DNA from: Niastella caeni | GTDB lineage: Bacteria > Bacteroidota > Bacteroidia > Chitinophagales > Chitinophagaceae | Reading direction: 5' to 3' | Assembly: GCF_004834005.1 (NCBI RefSeq) | Contig: NZ_STFF01000010.1 | Location: forward strand, 151,684-215,683 | DNA length: 64,000 nucleotides | In this document: piece by piece, positions 51,212 to 60,953 of the stretch | Layout of the letters: every line of letters starts with the position of its first letter | Position numbering within the stretch: the stretch's first letter is position 1 | Notes under the pieces: generated by a model | The model's input: the letters and a program-made list of their open reading frames with translations, nothing else | Database searches by the model: none | Told to the model about the DNA's origin: nothing | Program-made: the position numbers and the translations under genes

Positions 51212-52996
51212 ATGGCAACTTCAATTTTTAAAGAATATTTTAAAGGATACGAGATCCTGGGTGAAATTGGCAGGGGCAATGCCCGCGTGCTAAAAGCAAG
51301 GCACCTGGTTTCGGGTAACCTGGTTGCCATCAAGCACTTTGCCTTTAACACCGACGCCGATACCCTGCGCCGCTTTCAGCGCGAATCGGAGATCATGAAA
51401 TCTATTCAGCATGATCACATTGTTAAAATAGTTGACGTTCATCTCGATGCGGAGCTGCCCTATATTGTTATGCAATTGATAGAAGGCGGTGATGTACGCA
51501 GGTTGCTGAAAGAACGCGGCACGCTGGAAGTGGATACCGTGATCCAACTGGCGCAACACATGACCGATGCATTGGACGCCATTCACGCAAAAGGCGTAGT
51601 GCATCGCGATATTAAGCCCGAGAATATCATGTACCGCCGTATGCCCAATGGCGAGTTACATTTCCTGCTGACCGATTTTGGCATTGCCAAATTAAGAGAG
51701 CAGACCAATACGGTTACCGGTTCTTCCATGCTCACGTATGAGTACGCTTCACCGGAGCAGTTCAGTCAGGCCCGGACCGTATCAACGCCTACCGATTATT
51801 ATTCGTTAGGTGTTGTGTTGTACGAATGTTTAACCGGCTCAGTACCCTTCGCATATAATGATGAAGATCTGTTGTGGCACATCAATAGGGTGATAGAATG
51901 TCCCATTCCTGAACCCGTATTACCGGCCGACCGGTTTCTGCCACCCAGTCTGCTGCAGTTGCTGCATGGATTGATGGCGAAGCAGGCTGTGCACCGGTTG
52001 AACGATACAGCACATGTGCGTCAATTGTTGCAACAGGCAGCTATGGAAAATGCACAAAGCCGTTATCGTAAACCAGCAGCAGCATCCAAAACGAAAACAA
52101 AAACAGTTACCAAAGTTTTCACCAAACCATTGGTGCCGAAAGTGGTGGCTGGTAAAAAGAAAGAAATTGTTTTCACCATCCTGGGCGTGTTGTTGTTTAG
52201 CGCCTTCATGATGGGCATGTGGGCGGTGTTCCCGCATAAGAAAAGCAATAAGCCGGGCGAAGAAAAGGCCGCTACTGTTTTGCCGGTTGATTCTGTCTCT
52301 GCTGCTGAGGTGGCCGCACGCAAAACCAAAATTCCACATAATAAACCATCCCTGGTAATAACGCCGGTAGTGAATACAACACCTGAACCGGACCTGATAC
52401 CCATGGCCAATGCAACCCCACAAACTGATGCGGGCGTAACGTTAAAGAACGGTATGTATTACGACGATTTCAGCGAAGATGCAGACACCATTTGGGAAAC
52501 CGGTAAAGATGAGAACAGCGAATTTAAATTTGCCAACGGAAAATACATCATCAGGGGATTAACGGATAGCCTGACCTATCACGCTACCGTAAAATTCGAC
52601 CTGGATATCCAACGGAATTTCAGCATCTCAGCCAGTGCTACACAATGGGGGAATGAACCGGATGAGGCGTATGGCATTAACTTTTGCGGCAATACCGACA
52701 GCGACGCTTACTTTGTTTATTACATCACCGCCAGCGGTTATTACGCCATTGGCTCCATGACCAACGGCGACTGGCATCCGATCATTAACTGGACCCACTC
52801 ATCCAATATTCATTCGCACAACGAAATGAATACGCTTTCAATTGAAAAGAAGAATAACTCGATCTTTTTTTACATCAATGATAAAGTAGAAAACGTGTTG
52901 CCATTTACCGGTGGATACGGCAATTGTTTTGGCCTGCGGGTAGATGGCGCACAAACGGTAGCATTTGACCAGTTGATAGTTAAAGGTAGTCCCTGA
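51212..52996 (+). CDS. Transmembrane Ser/Thr protein kinase
   Basis: 594 residues. Hanks-type kinase domain at about 12-275: catalytic Lys41, HRDIKPENIM near 131-140, DFG near 155, YASPEQF and DYYSLGVVLYE. The glycine loop reads GRGNARV at 20-26, so the third glycine is replaced by Arg25. A basic linker precedes a membrane helix near 313-333. The extracytoplasmic 260 residues end in a jelly-roll/LamG-like domain near 415-594 (YYDDFSEDADTIWETG, FFYINDKVENVLPF) that could sense cell-wall fragments. It is the likely partner of the adjoining phosphatase, and the SEDS-PBP protein a likely target. Confidence 0.92.
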   Translation: MATSIFKEYFKGYEILGEIGRGNARVLKARHLVSGNLVAIKHFAFNTDADTLRRFQRESEIMKSIQHDHIVKIVDVHLDAELPYIVMQLIEGGDVRRLLKERGTLEVDTVIQLAQHMTDALDAIHAKGVVHRDIKPENIMYRRMPNGELHFLLTDFGIAKLREQTNTVTGSSMLTYEYASPEQFSQARTVSTPTDYYSLGVVLYECLTGSVPFAYNDEDLLWHINRVIECPIPEPVLPADRFLPPSLLQLLHGLMAKQAVHRLNDTAHVRQLLQQAAMENAQSRYRKPAAASKTKTKTVTKVFTKPLVPKVVAGKKKEIVFTILGVLLFSAFMMGMWAVFPHKKSNKPGEEKAATVLPVDSVSAAEVAARKTKIPHNKPSLVITPVVNTTPEPDLIPMANATPQTDAGVTLKNGMYYDDFSEDADTIWETGKDENSEFKFANGKYIIRGLTDSLTYHATVKFDLDIQRNFSISASATQWGNEPDEAYGINFCGNTDSDAYFVYYITASGYYAIGSMTNGDWHPIINWTHSSNIHSHNEMNTLSIEKKNNSIFFYINDKVENVLPFTGGYGNCFGLRVDGAQTVAFDQLIVKGSP

Positions 52997-53126
52997 GCGT
53001 AGTCGAAGGGGCATTAAAAAGCGTTGAGCGTAGTCGAAACGAAATTTAATAACGGCAACTGATATATGGAATACCAGACCCTCGACTGCGCTCGGTCTTG
53101 GCACTGGTCCTTCGACTACGCTCAGG
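52992..53126. repeat. Dispersed CCTGAGCGNAGTCGAAGG repeats, inverted pair
   Basis: CCTGAGCGTAGTCGAAGG at 52992-53009, a second partial copy at 53024-53038, and inverted copies near 53080-53095 and at 53109-53126. The outer pair is exactly complementary and closes a hairpin of about 135 nt that fills the kinase-SEDS gap. Confidence 0.85.
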
Positions 53127-53163
53127 ACTAGTAACTTATTGAGTAGCTCATAAGAAAAGTAAC

Positions 53164-56100
53164 ATGGAAGTCCACCAAAAATATTCATATAAAGCAGAAG
53201 GCTGGGTGTTGTTAACAGGCGCTGCCGTATTGATGCTTGTATTGTTTGTTAAATTGTTCTTCACGCTTACGCCCACCTTAACCCGTGCCAACGAAGCATT
53301 AAAAAACAGTCGGGCCATAAAGCTGGAGGCAGGCATCAACAAAGATTCCCTGAAAAAAATAATTACCAGCGGTAACTATTTTACAGATGATCGCGATGTA
53401 AACCTGCTGGTAGATTCTTTATCCATGCGGCTGATAACAGCCGGCGGCATCGACAACCTTGGCGCCATCAATAAAAGTGCATTTGGCCTGGTTGCGCCGC
53501 TTGACTGGAAGGCGCCGACAGGTGGGGTTGATTTTCAGGGACGGCTGGAAGCATCGCGTCAACGGTTGGGATTTGATTCGGTGTTGTACCAAAAAGAATT
53601 GAATGATCCTACCAATTATCCTTCCTCAGTAAATGTATCTACTGGTAAATTTGAAATAGGTGGCCGGGTTTTATTTCAGGGCGAACCCATGCCCGGTACG
53701 CTGGTGCAGTTGCGGGAACACATCGCTACATTGGATGAAGATTCATTATACGATCATGTGCTGTATGCACGCACCAATGCCAATGGCGAATTTCAGTTTA
53801 CCGGTTTATTACCCGATTCAGGTTACAGTGTGCTGCCGCTGAAACCTGGTTACGAATTTGGCGGCCGGCAGGGTAGTGCGCGGCTGGCAAAAAATAAAGC
53901 CTATACCTTTTCGGGCAAGCCGCACAAAATACGATTGATCGGTCCCATTGCATATGGACAAATAAAAGAAGACGGAGTACTGCTCGTTCGTACCCCTGAA
54001 GAATTTATTACTTCGTATTGGTTAATTGCCGGTGGTTGTATCCTGGCATTCTTTCTTGCACACATCATTTTATGGTTGCGGAAAAAGCAACCTGATATTT
54101 TTATGTTGCCGCTGTTGTTACTATTATGCGGCATTTCCATCCTGTTATTATTCAGTATTCAGAACCCGCTTACCGATACCCTGCATGCAGCCCAGGCTTT
54201 GCAGGGCGTTATTGTCGGGTTGACCGGCTTTCTTGTTTTCTCCCTTATAGATATCCGAAAATTATACACCCGCTGGTGGTTCGATGCCTTATTTAATTTC
54301 AGAAAAAAGAATGTATACGGCTTGCGTGGCTGGACGTGGTTGGTATTAGCAGTAGGCATGGCATTGTTGACCTTACTGATAGGGAGTGGTCCTGAAGGAA
54401 GCGGCGTTAAGGTAAACATTCAGTTGGGCGGTTTTACGTTTCAGCCAAGTGAAATAACCAAATACCTGTTGTTGCTTTTCCTAGCCGGGTTCTTTGCCGC
54501 CAATGAAGAGAACATCCGCAATTTATCGGATATCCGCTGGCGTTTCCAGGTAAGTATTGGCGTGCTGGTGGGCGTGGGCATTATACTGGCCCTGTACCTG
54601 CTGATGGGCGATATGGGGCCGGCGATGGTGGTGTGTTTTACCTTTTTATTCTTTTACAGCATTGCGCGTGGTAATTTATTGCTTACGCTGCTGGCCGGCG
54701 TATTGTATTGCGTGCTGTTATCATTTATACCCGGCTGGCTGGCAACGGCCATCAGTTTTGTGGCTGTTATATTGACCATGATCATTCAGCGCCAGGTTAA
54801 AACGGTGAAGTGGTATGGCGCACTGGCAGTGCTGGCAGATGCGCCCGTTATAGTACTATTGGTGATCGCGGCCTTTGCTTTTGGCGATCAACTGCCGGGC
54901 ATCGGCGATCGCCTGGCCGATCGCAAAGCCATGTGGCTAAGCCAGTGGAATAATGACGTTTTTGGCGGCGACCACCTGGCGCATAGTTACTGGACGCTGG
55001 CTTCGGGCGGGTTAACGGGGCAGGGCCCGGGCAGAGGATTTCCCAATACCATGCCTGCTGCACATACAGATATGATCTTACCCAGTATTGGTGAAGAGCT
55101 GGGCTGGCTGGGACTGGTTGCAGTGTTTATGTTGTTTGGTATTTTAATTCACCGTTCCTTTTTGCATGCCCGCCGGGCGGGTCAACCTTTTAGTTTTTAT
55201 TTGTGCGCCGGTATTGCCATTGCCACGGGGATCCAATTCCTGTTGATCGCCGGAGGTTCTATTGGTTTGTTGCCGCTTACAGGCGTAACCGTTCCTTTCC
55301 TGAGCTACGGAAAGATCTCGCTCATTGTTAACCTGGCCGCCATGGGCATTGTGGCAGGTATTTCTTCACGGCCCGGATTGGCAATTCAAACCGAGCATTT
55401 GCGAAAGTATTATGATTTTGTGCTGGGAACCGGTATCCTTTTCTTTCTGGCAGGTATAGCCGTATTATCATTCAAGCTATACCAGGTGCAGGTAGTGCAC
55501 AGTAAAGAAATTCTGGTAAAGCCGGCCCGGGTCATTAACCGGAACGGATTGCCTATATATAGCTATAATCCGCGCATCGATAAACTCACCCGGGTGTTGG
55601 CAGCCGGTTCCATCTACGATCGCAATGGTTTGGTGATTGCCACCAGTGAACCCAATACTATCAGGCGCAATATGGATGCGTTTCTGGCAGCAGGAGTAGA
55701 TACTACTCAACTGCAAAACCTGGTACAGAAAAGAGTGGTGCGCTTTTATCCTTTTGAAGAAGACCTCTTCTTCTGGACGGGCGATTATAATTCGCGCTTG
55801 TTCTGGGGTCAGGGCAATGGGTATTTTGCAGAAGCCAGGCACCTTACTTCATTACGCGGTTATGCTACCAGCCCGGAAAAACGTGATTATGTGAGCACAG
55901 AGTACCGACCTGATAAATTTACCCGGCCGGTACAGAAAACAATAAAACTGGTGAGCTACGATTATTCGCCGCTGGTAGAAAGTTTGCAAACCGGCATTGA
56001 TACCACAAACGAAGCGGTGCGAAAAATAAAACACAAAGACCGGGATATTCATTTAACCATCGATGCGGGGTTGCAAAAAGAAATACAGGATTCGTTGCGG

Positions 56101-57177
56101 AAGAGCAATTTCAAAAATGATCGCATAGCCGTGGTAGTATTGGATGCCGGTACCGGCGACCTGCTGGCTTCTGCCTTGAACCCGCTGCCCAATTTGCAAA
56201 TGCCCGATCTGATGTTGTTGCCCGACAGGGAAAGAAATAAACTACCCAAACCGGTTACCGATCGCGACCTGGGTTTAACCTATGCTACGGCGCCCGGTTC
56301 TACCGCCAAAATCCTGACCGGTATGGCCGCCTTCAATAAAATGGGGCCCGATGCTGCCAAAGTAAAATACAGGGACATTTATCGCAATGAGATCTTCCGC
56401 GATAATCCAACCGAGCAGGAGCCGTTCATACCCAAAGTGAACTATGTAGACATGCGCGAAGCGATCATTAATTCGAGCAACATATTTTTTATTCGCATGG
56501 CCAATGAGAACAGTCTCGAAGATCAGATGGCCGCCCTGTACCAGGCAACGGGCATGAACATCAATCAACGCGGCGGCTATGATTATGCGCCTTCGCTCAA
56601 TAAAGAAAAAGCGTCGGAAGACCTGGCCAACTGGCGAAAAGACGTAATGAACCACGATCGCCGGGCATACAACAATCCCAGGTTACAAGGTACCAAGAAT
56701 CGTTATCGCAGTCCATTTTCGGGCCTGGCCTGGGGGCAAAGCACGCTTACTTCCACACCGGCAGCTATGGCCAGGATGGCCGGCGCTATTGCCAATAACG
56801 GGGTTATGATGCCATCGCGGTATTTACTGAAAGAAGCCGGGAAGCAACAACCCGTGGCCGCGGGTATTGACATTGCGGAGGACACGTCGTATGCAGGTAT
56901 CCTTACCCGGTATATGATCGAACAAAGTAATCAACCGGGTAAACAAAAGATAAAGAATATTATAGTGGCCGGTAAAACAGGCACGCCGGAGCGCGTGATC
57001 AATGGAGAAATTGAATCGGATGGCTGGTATGTGTTCTTTGCGCCTACACCCGATCACCGGTCGCGTACGGTAACCTGTATTAGAATTGAACGTGGAAAAG
57101 GCTCGTCCAATGCGGTGTTGGTGGCCAATGCCATTGCCAAAGTATTGGAGAGGAGAGGATATGTAGTTTCATTTTAG
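53164..57177 (+). CDS. SEDS glycosyltransferase fused to class B penicillin-binding protein
   Basis: 1337 residues combining peptidoglycan polymerase and cross-linker. After a first helix (17-36) and a periplasmic Ig-like part (about 160-275), the FtsW/RodA region fills about 285-770 with some ten helices, LMGDMGPAMVV and TDMILPSIGEELGWLG. The transpeptidase follows: GSTAKILT with active-site Ser near 1046, SSN near 1103, and GKTGT near 1268-1272. All three motifs are intact. Most bacteria encode these as separate proteins, so the fusion fixes their ratio. It lies between a kinase and an FHA gene, implying regulation by phosphorylation. Confidence 0.93.
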   Translation: MEVHQKYSYKAEGWVLLTGAAVLMLVLFVKLFFTLTPTLTRANEALKNSRAIKLEAGINKDSLKKIITSGNYFTDDRDVNLLVDSLSMRLITAGGIDNLGAINKSAFGLVAPLDWKAPTGGVDFQGRLEASRQRLGFDSVLYQKELNDPTNYPSSVNVSTGKFEIGGRVLFQGEPMPGTLVQLREHIATLDEDSLYDHVLYARTNANGEFQFTGLLPDSGYSVLPLKPGYEFGGRQGSARLAKNKAYTFSGKPHKIRLIGPIAYGQIKEDGVLLVRTPEEFITSYWLIAGGCILAFFLAHIILWLRKKQPDIFMLPLLLLLCGISILLLFSIQNPLTDTLHAAQALQGVIVGLTGFLVFSLIDIRKLYTRWWFDALFNFRKKNVYGLRGWTWLVLAVGMALLTLLIGSGPEGSGVKVNIQLGGFTFQPSEITKYLLLLFLAGFFAANEENIRNLSDIRWRFQVSIGVLVGVGIILALYLLMGDMGPAMVVCFTFLFFYSIARGNLLLTLLAGVLYCVLLSFIPGWLATAISFVAVILTMIIQRQVKTVKWYGALAVLADAPVIVLLVIAAFAFGDQLPGIGDRLADRKAMWLSQWNNDVFGGDHLAHSYWTLASGGLTGQGPGRGFPNTMPAAHTDMILPSIGEELGWLGLVAVFMLFGILIHRSFLHARRAGQPFSFYLCAGIAIATGIQFLLIAGGSIGLLPLTGVTVPFLSYGKISLIVNLAAMGIVAGISSRPGLAIQTEHLRKYYDFVLGTGILFFLAGIAVLSFKLYQVQVVHSKEILVKPARVINRNGLPIYSYNPRIDKLTRVLAAGSIYDRNGLVIATSEPNTIRRNMDAFLAAGVDTTQLQNLVQKRVVRFYPFEEDLFFWTGDYNSRLFWGQGNGYFAEARHLTSLRGYATSPEKRDYVSTEYRPDKFTRPVQKTIKLVSYDYSPLVESLQTGIDTTNEAVRKIKHKDRDIHLTIDAGLQKEIQDSLRKSNFKNDRIAVVVLDAGTGDLLASALNPLPNLQMPDLMLLPDRERNKLPKPVTDRDLGLTYATAPGSTAKILTGMAAFNKMGPDAAKVKYRDIYRNEIFRDNPTEQEPFIPKVNYVDMREAIINSSNIFFIRMANENSLEDQMAALYQATGMNINQRGGYDYAPSLNKEKASEDLANWRKDVMNHDRRAYNNPRLQGTKNRYRSPFSGLAWGQSTLTSTPAAMARMAGAIANNGVMMPSRYLLKEAGKQQPVAAGIDIAEDTSYAGILTRYMIEQSNQPGKQKIKNIIVAGKTGTPERVINGEIESDGWYVFFAPTPDHRSRTVTCIRIERGKGSSNAVLVANAIAKVLERRGYVVSF

Positions 57178-57207
57178 GGCAACTGGTAACCGGTAACTGG
57201 TAACAGA
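57178..57207. repeat. Heptamer run GGTAACT/GGTAACC
   Basis: About four 7-bp units directly after the SEDS-PBP stop codon. Same word family as 48330-48358, 60790-60820 and 60929-60953. Confidence 0.7.
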
Positions 57208-57254
57208 GTTGCCATTAAAATAAATAGCGTCAATAACCACCATACATCATTACA

Positions 57255-58124
57255 ATGAAAAAATTCTTTAAACGGTTGCTCAACAACCCTACACCATTTG
57301 CGCCGGAACAGAGCGATAACGCACCGGCCGTGCCGCCAACTGGCGGAACGTTGAGCATTCCGGCTACCCGCGCAAAACGGGAAGAGATCATTCGTTTTAT
57401 CATCAACGGGTTGAAGCCCTATATTGATGAAAAAGCGCACACCATTGCCGGTTTGCGGTTATACATGGTATGCAATAATAAAGAGCTGGAAGAAACGCTG
57501 CAGGTGGCGCTGTGCACCGATACGCCCGGTATGTTCCAGAAGGAGCACCTGGAGCGTAAGCTGGTGAATAATTTCATTCAACTGGCCGGTGACTGGTTCT
57601 TTGAACAGCACCTGGTGAAAGATAAAGTGCCCGATTATTGTATCACCAATGGCGCCATGGGGCTGGAGGTGATCAGGCGTGGACAGGATTTTGTACAGCA
57701 ATATTCCATTGCCCGTTTGCAGGTGCTGGTGGGAAAAGCCGAGTTCCCGGAATATGAGCTGAACCCGCAACAACAATTAAAGTTTAACATCGGCAGAACG
57801 AAGAACCCGCAATTGTCATCGGGTAAGATCCATACCAACGATATTGTTTTCTGGGGGCAGGGCGAACCGCAGTTTGATGCGCAAACTGCCGCAGCCAATT
57901 TGCATGTGAGCCGCAATCATGCTTATATTTTATATAATCCGCAACTGGATAAATTTTTCCTTTTCCCCGATAAGGGCGGGTTGCCTGAAAATGGCAACAA
58001 GATCAGGATCTATACAAGTGATGACAAGGTGAAGTCGTTGAATGTGCCGGGCGTTTCGCACGAGTTGCAATCCGGAGATCAGATCGAATTAGGGGGCTGT
58101 GCTATTTTAGTGTTTCTGAAGTGA
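57255..58124 (+). CDS. FHA-domain protein 2
   Basis: 289 residues. An N-terminal DUF3662-like layout (helical 30-170: REEIIRFIINGLKPYIDEKAHT, LERKLVNNFIQLAGDWFF) resembles the front of actinobacterial FhaA, though identity is not proved. The FHA domain occupies about 175-289, with FNIGRTKNPQL, LHVSRNHAYILYNPQLDKFFLFPD and GDQIELGGCAILVFL; GR and SRNH are the phosphopeptide-binding residues. Last gene of the kinase/phosphatase/wall cluster. Cytoplasmic. Confidence 0.85.
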   Translation: MKKFFKRLLNNPTPFAPEQSDNAPAVPPTGGTLSIPATRAKREEIIRFIINGLKPYIDEKAHTIAGLRLYMVCNNKELEETLQVALCTDTPGMFQKEHLERKLVNNFIQLAGDWFFEQHLVKDKVPDYCITNGAMGLEVIRRGQDFVQQYSIARLQVLVGKAEFPEYELNPQQQLKFNIGRTKNPQLSSGKIHTNDIVFWGQGEPQFDAQTAAANLHVSRNHAYILYNPQLDKFFLFPDKGGLPENGNKIRIYTSDDKVKSLNVPGVSHELQSGDQIELGGCAILVFLK

Positions 58125-58141
58125 TACATTGAAGCAGTTTA

Positions 58142-58242
58142 GTAGCGAGTAGTAAGCAGCGAGTAACTAGTAGGAAATGCAAAATAAGAATAGTTCGTTT
58201 CGAATATAAGCCCTACTTGCTACTCACCACTAGCTACTCGCT
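58142..58242. repeat. Inverted heptamer repeats between convergent genes
   Basis: Left arm 58142-58174 (TAGCGAG, TAGTAAG, CAGCGAG, TAACTAG) and right arm 58212-58242 (CTACTTG, CTACTCA, CCACTAG, CTACTCG). The arms pair; placed between two convergent genes, they could stop transcription from both sides. Confidence 0.72.
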
Positions 58243-58286
58243 TTAATCCTACTACCTCAGAAGATTCATTATTAAAAAGAATCTCC

Positions 58287-58703
58287 CTACTTTTCCCGCA
58301 ATGCCCTTGCACACGTTAACGTATCGAAGCAGTCGCGGAAATGAACGATCTGTTCATTTTCATTAAATTCATATATCATAGTCCATACTGTAGAAAAGCG
58401 TTTGTTGGTTTTACGGGCCACGGCATTAAAATGACCGGAAGCGATCACCAGGTTGCCATTTTCGAGAATATGTTCTGTAGTAAATTCCGACATGTCAAGC
58501 GTGTCTTCCAGTTTGGCAAAGAAATCTTTTATATCTTCCTTACCATGGTAAATGCCGGCAAAAGGAATTTCAGGTTGTCCCATTACTTCCCATACACAAT
58601 CGCGGCTCAGGGTATCCAGGATGGTATTCAGGTCGCGCCGGTTATAGGCTTCATACAGTTGATTTACTTTCTGACCATAGTGCACTAACGTTTCCATAAA
58701 CAA
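58287..58703 (-). CDS. SnoaL/NTF2-like protein
   Basis: 138 residues forming one alpha+beta cone: VNQLYEAYNRRDLNTILDTL, then WEVMGQPEIPFAGIYHGKEDIKDFFAKL, with EHILENGNLVIASGHFNAVARKTNKRF and VHFRDCFDT. This is the NTF2-like fold of SnoaL polyketide cyclases and ketosteroid isomerases; most stand-alone members have no known substrate. Convergent with the FHA gene. Confidence 0.88.
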   Translation of the reverse strand: MFMETLVHYGQKVNQLYEAYNRRDLNTILDTLSRDCVWEVMGQPEIPFAGIYHGKEDIKDFFAKLEDTLDMSEFTTEHILENGNLVIASGHFNAVARKTNKRFSTVWTMIYEFNENEQIVHFRDCFDTLTCARALREK

Positions 58704-59341
58704 TTTTTTTTGGGTTATAAAATGGCTTTAATACTTTCAAAGGAGTGCGGATGTTCCTTTGAGAACAGCAGTGATCTTTCATCGAATGGATTGGATTCAT
58801 TCAGATCAGTAACCAGACTTTGAATAATGCTAGCCTTTAGTTGATGCCCAGGAGGAGGTTATTGTTTTGGATACAACCTATTATGCAGCGGTTCATGGTG
58901 TGCGGAGCAATTATGATAAGAGATGGTGGGATAAGATAAAAATAACGGCGATTATAAATATACTACAATTTGTAGGCGGTTCGTGCAAACAGCAGCGGTT
59001 TTTTTTGCAGAACATAGCATGTATATTGAATTAAAGATAAAACCTTAACCCCGTACTTTTATGGGCGGGAAAAAAACGGTTTTTGGTTAAAATCCATAAA
59101 ACTTTTTGATTTTTTCATCTAATAGTTTAACTTACCCTCGATTGAAATTTATAGCCCAAAAGACCGCTTCTGTTTTAACGTTCAAGGTTCTCTCTCTGAT
59201 TATTAGTATCCTGTACCGGATTAAGAAACACTGTTAGCTGAATGTTTTGCTTTTAGGATGAAAGACCTCTTTAGTTTTTTATTTAAGTAAATACCTCGTG
59301 TACTTACCTGATTTGTATTGTTTACTGTTATTATAAAAAAA
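58704..59341. other. Gap without a gene
   Basis: About 640 bp with no supported frame, repeat array or strong hairpin. AT-rich toward its right end, where the promoter of the response regulator should lie. Confidence 0.6.
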
Positions 59342-59770
59342 ATGAGTCAAAAACCTTTTATTTTGATTGCGGATGATGACCAGGAAGATCGTTTTTTGAT
59401 GCATACAGCTTTTGAGGAGATTGGCCTGTCAAGTGATATTTACCTGGTAGAAAATGGCTTGCAGGTATTCTCATACCTCGAAAATTCCATAGCTCAAACA
59501 AACATGCCTTCATTAATAGTGCTTGATCTTAACATGCCCATCCTGAATGGCATGGAAACGTTGTCGCGTTTAAAAGCACACAGTCTATATAAAAACATTC
59601 CCGTAATTATGTACACTACCTCTGTACATGAGGTAGAAAAAGCAAGATGTTTGGAAATAGGGGCGGTTGATTTTATAAAGAAGCCGGCCCGGTTTCATCA
59701 AACCATTTCAACAGCAAAATTCCTGCACGAATCAGCCACGGAAAGCCGGCAATCGGCGCCGAAAGGCTAA
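59342..59770 (+). CDS. Single-domain response regulator
   Basis: 142 residues from the methionine at 59342 (MSQKPFILIADDDQEDRF); an upstream in-frame ATG at 59318 adds eight odd residues. A receiver domain only: acidic D11-D13, phosphoacceptor Asp62 in LIVLDLNMPILNGME, Thr switch in MYTTSVHE and Lys in FIKKPARF. This is the Rcp1-like type that passes phosphate from a histidine kinase not in the window. Its stop overlaps the end of the convergent oxidoreductase gene by four bases. Confidence 0.92.
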   Translation: MSQKPFILIADDDQEDRFLMHTAFEEIGLSSDIYLVENGLQVFSYLENSIAQTNMPSLIVLDLNMPILNGMETLSRLKAHSLYKNIPVIMYTTSVHEVEKARCLEIGAVDFIKKPARFHQTISTAKFLHESATESRQSAPKG

Positions 59771-60738
59771 TGCGATGCAGTCGCAAACACTGCTTCAATG
59801 ATCTTCATATTGTTGATCGCATCCTGTAACGGGGTGGGCACTGGTGTATTATTTAATATGGATTGCGCAAAGAGATCGCCTTGCAGGGTGTATTGATCTA
59901 CCGGCTCAAAAATCATTTCTTCCGAACCGTTCTTCGTATGCAACCACAACCGGGTATCCTGGTCAGGCGGTGCATTAAATGGAATTTCTATTTCAACCCG
60001 GCCTTCGGTACCGAGTATCTGTACCCGTTGGTATGGCATTAACTGGGTTGAACAAGTGAAAGTGGCTGTACCGGCAGCAAACTCAAGAATGCCCGATGCC
60101 AGGGTATCTGTTTGCAGCACGGGATCAATGGTAACATGGCCCTGTACACGAACCGGTTCGCTGTTAAAAAGGAATCGGGCGAGTGAAACGCAATAACAAC
60201 CAATGTCCATCATGCCGCCGCCGCCCAGGTCTTTTTTATTCCGGATGTTATTGGGGTCGGCATTATAATAAGAAAAGAAAGAATGAATGGTTTTCAATTG
60301 ACCGATGCGGGCTTCATCGACCAGCTCTTTGGCCAATACCCATTGCGGGTGGAAGCGGTACATAAATGCTTCCATTACTTTAATCTGTGGATTCTGTTGG
60401 GCGACCTGTAATAATTGGGTGGCTTCTGCTGATGAAAGGGCTATTGGCTTTTCGCATAATACATGTTTGCCTGCCTGTATGGATTTAATGGACCATTCCA
60501 CATGCAGGTGGTTGGGCAGGGGAATGTAAACAGCGTCTATTGCGGGGTCGTTCAATAATTCTTCATAGGAACCATATACCGTGGGAATCTTTAACCCGTT
60601 GGCCACTTCTTTCGCCTGCTCAGGATTCCTGGATGCTATAGCTGCTATTTCGCAATACCTCCCGCGCTGCATAGCAGGGATCACTTTTTCCCGGGCGATC
60701 TTTGCAGTGCTTAATATTCCCCAACGGATTTTTTTCAT
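59767..60738 (-). CDS. Gfo/Idh/MocA-family oxidoreductase
   Basis: 323 residues. An N-terminal Rossmann fold binds NAD(P) (IRWGILSTAKIAREKVIPAM, then AIASRNPEQAKEVA), followed by AVYIPLPNHLHVEWSIKSIQ and GKHVLCEKPIA with the conserved Lys-Pro. The C-terminal alpha/beta domain contains DLGGGGMMDIGCYCVS with the usual catalytic region. These enzymes oxidise or reduce sugars and cyclitols. Start at 60738 follows a Bacteroidota-like TACTTTTA element on the minus strand near 60774-60781. Confidence 0.92.
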   Translation of the reverse strand: MKKIRWGILSTAKIAREKVIPAMQRGRYCEIAAIASRNPEQAKEVANGLKIPTVYGSYEELLNDPAIDAVYIPLPNHLHVEWSIKSIQAGKHVLCEKPIALSSAEATQLLQVAQQNPQIKVMEAFMYRFHPQWVLAKELVDEARIGQLKTIHSFFSYYNADPNNIRNKKDLGGGGMMDIGCYCVSLARFLFNSEPVRVQGHVTIDPVLQTDTLASGILEFAAGTATFTCSTQLMPYQRVQILGTEGRVEIEIPFNAPPDQDTRLWLHTKNGSEEMIFEPVDQYTLQGDLFAQSILNNTPVPTPLQDAINNMKIIEAVFATASH

Positions 60739-60789
60739 TATGAGTCCTTTTTATGAAGTAAATGTTCAGGGGTAAAAGTAGGAAAAAGC

Positions 60790-60953
60790 CGGTTACCGGT
60801 TGCCAGTTACCAGTTGCCGGGCTTTTGTTTCAGGATTAATAACTAAAGCGAACCTCAAAATTCAACGACACATACCGTTGAATTTTGAGGTTTTTATTAG
60901 TCGTGAGGTTCAAAGTTGAATGAACCGGGAACCTGGTAACCGGTAACTGGTAA
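60790..60953. repeat. Inverted heptamer repeats flanking a hairpin
   Basis: Left heptamer run at 60790-60820 (TTACCGG, TTGCCAG, TTACCAG) and complementary run at 60929-60953 (GGTAACC, GGTAACT). They enclose the perfect hairpin at 60851-60892. Confidence 0.75.
60851..60895 (+). terminator. Perfect hairpin with T run
   Basis: AACCTCAAAATTCAAC at 60851-60866 and its exact complement at 60877-60892, followed by TTT on the plus strand. The genes on both sides run on the minus strand, where no T run follows, so its role as terminator of the endonuclease transcript is uncertain. Confidence 0.65.
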
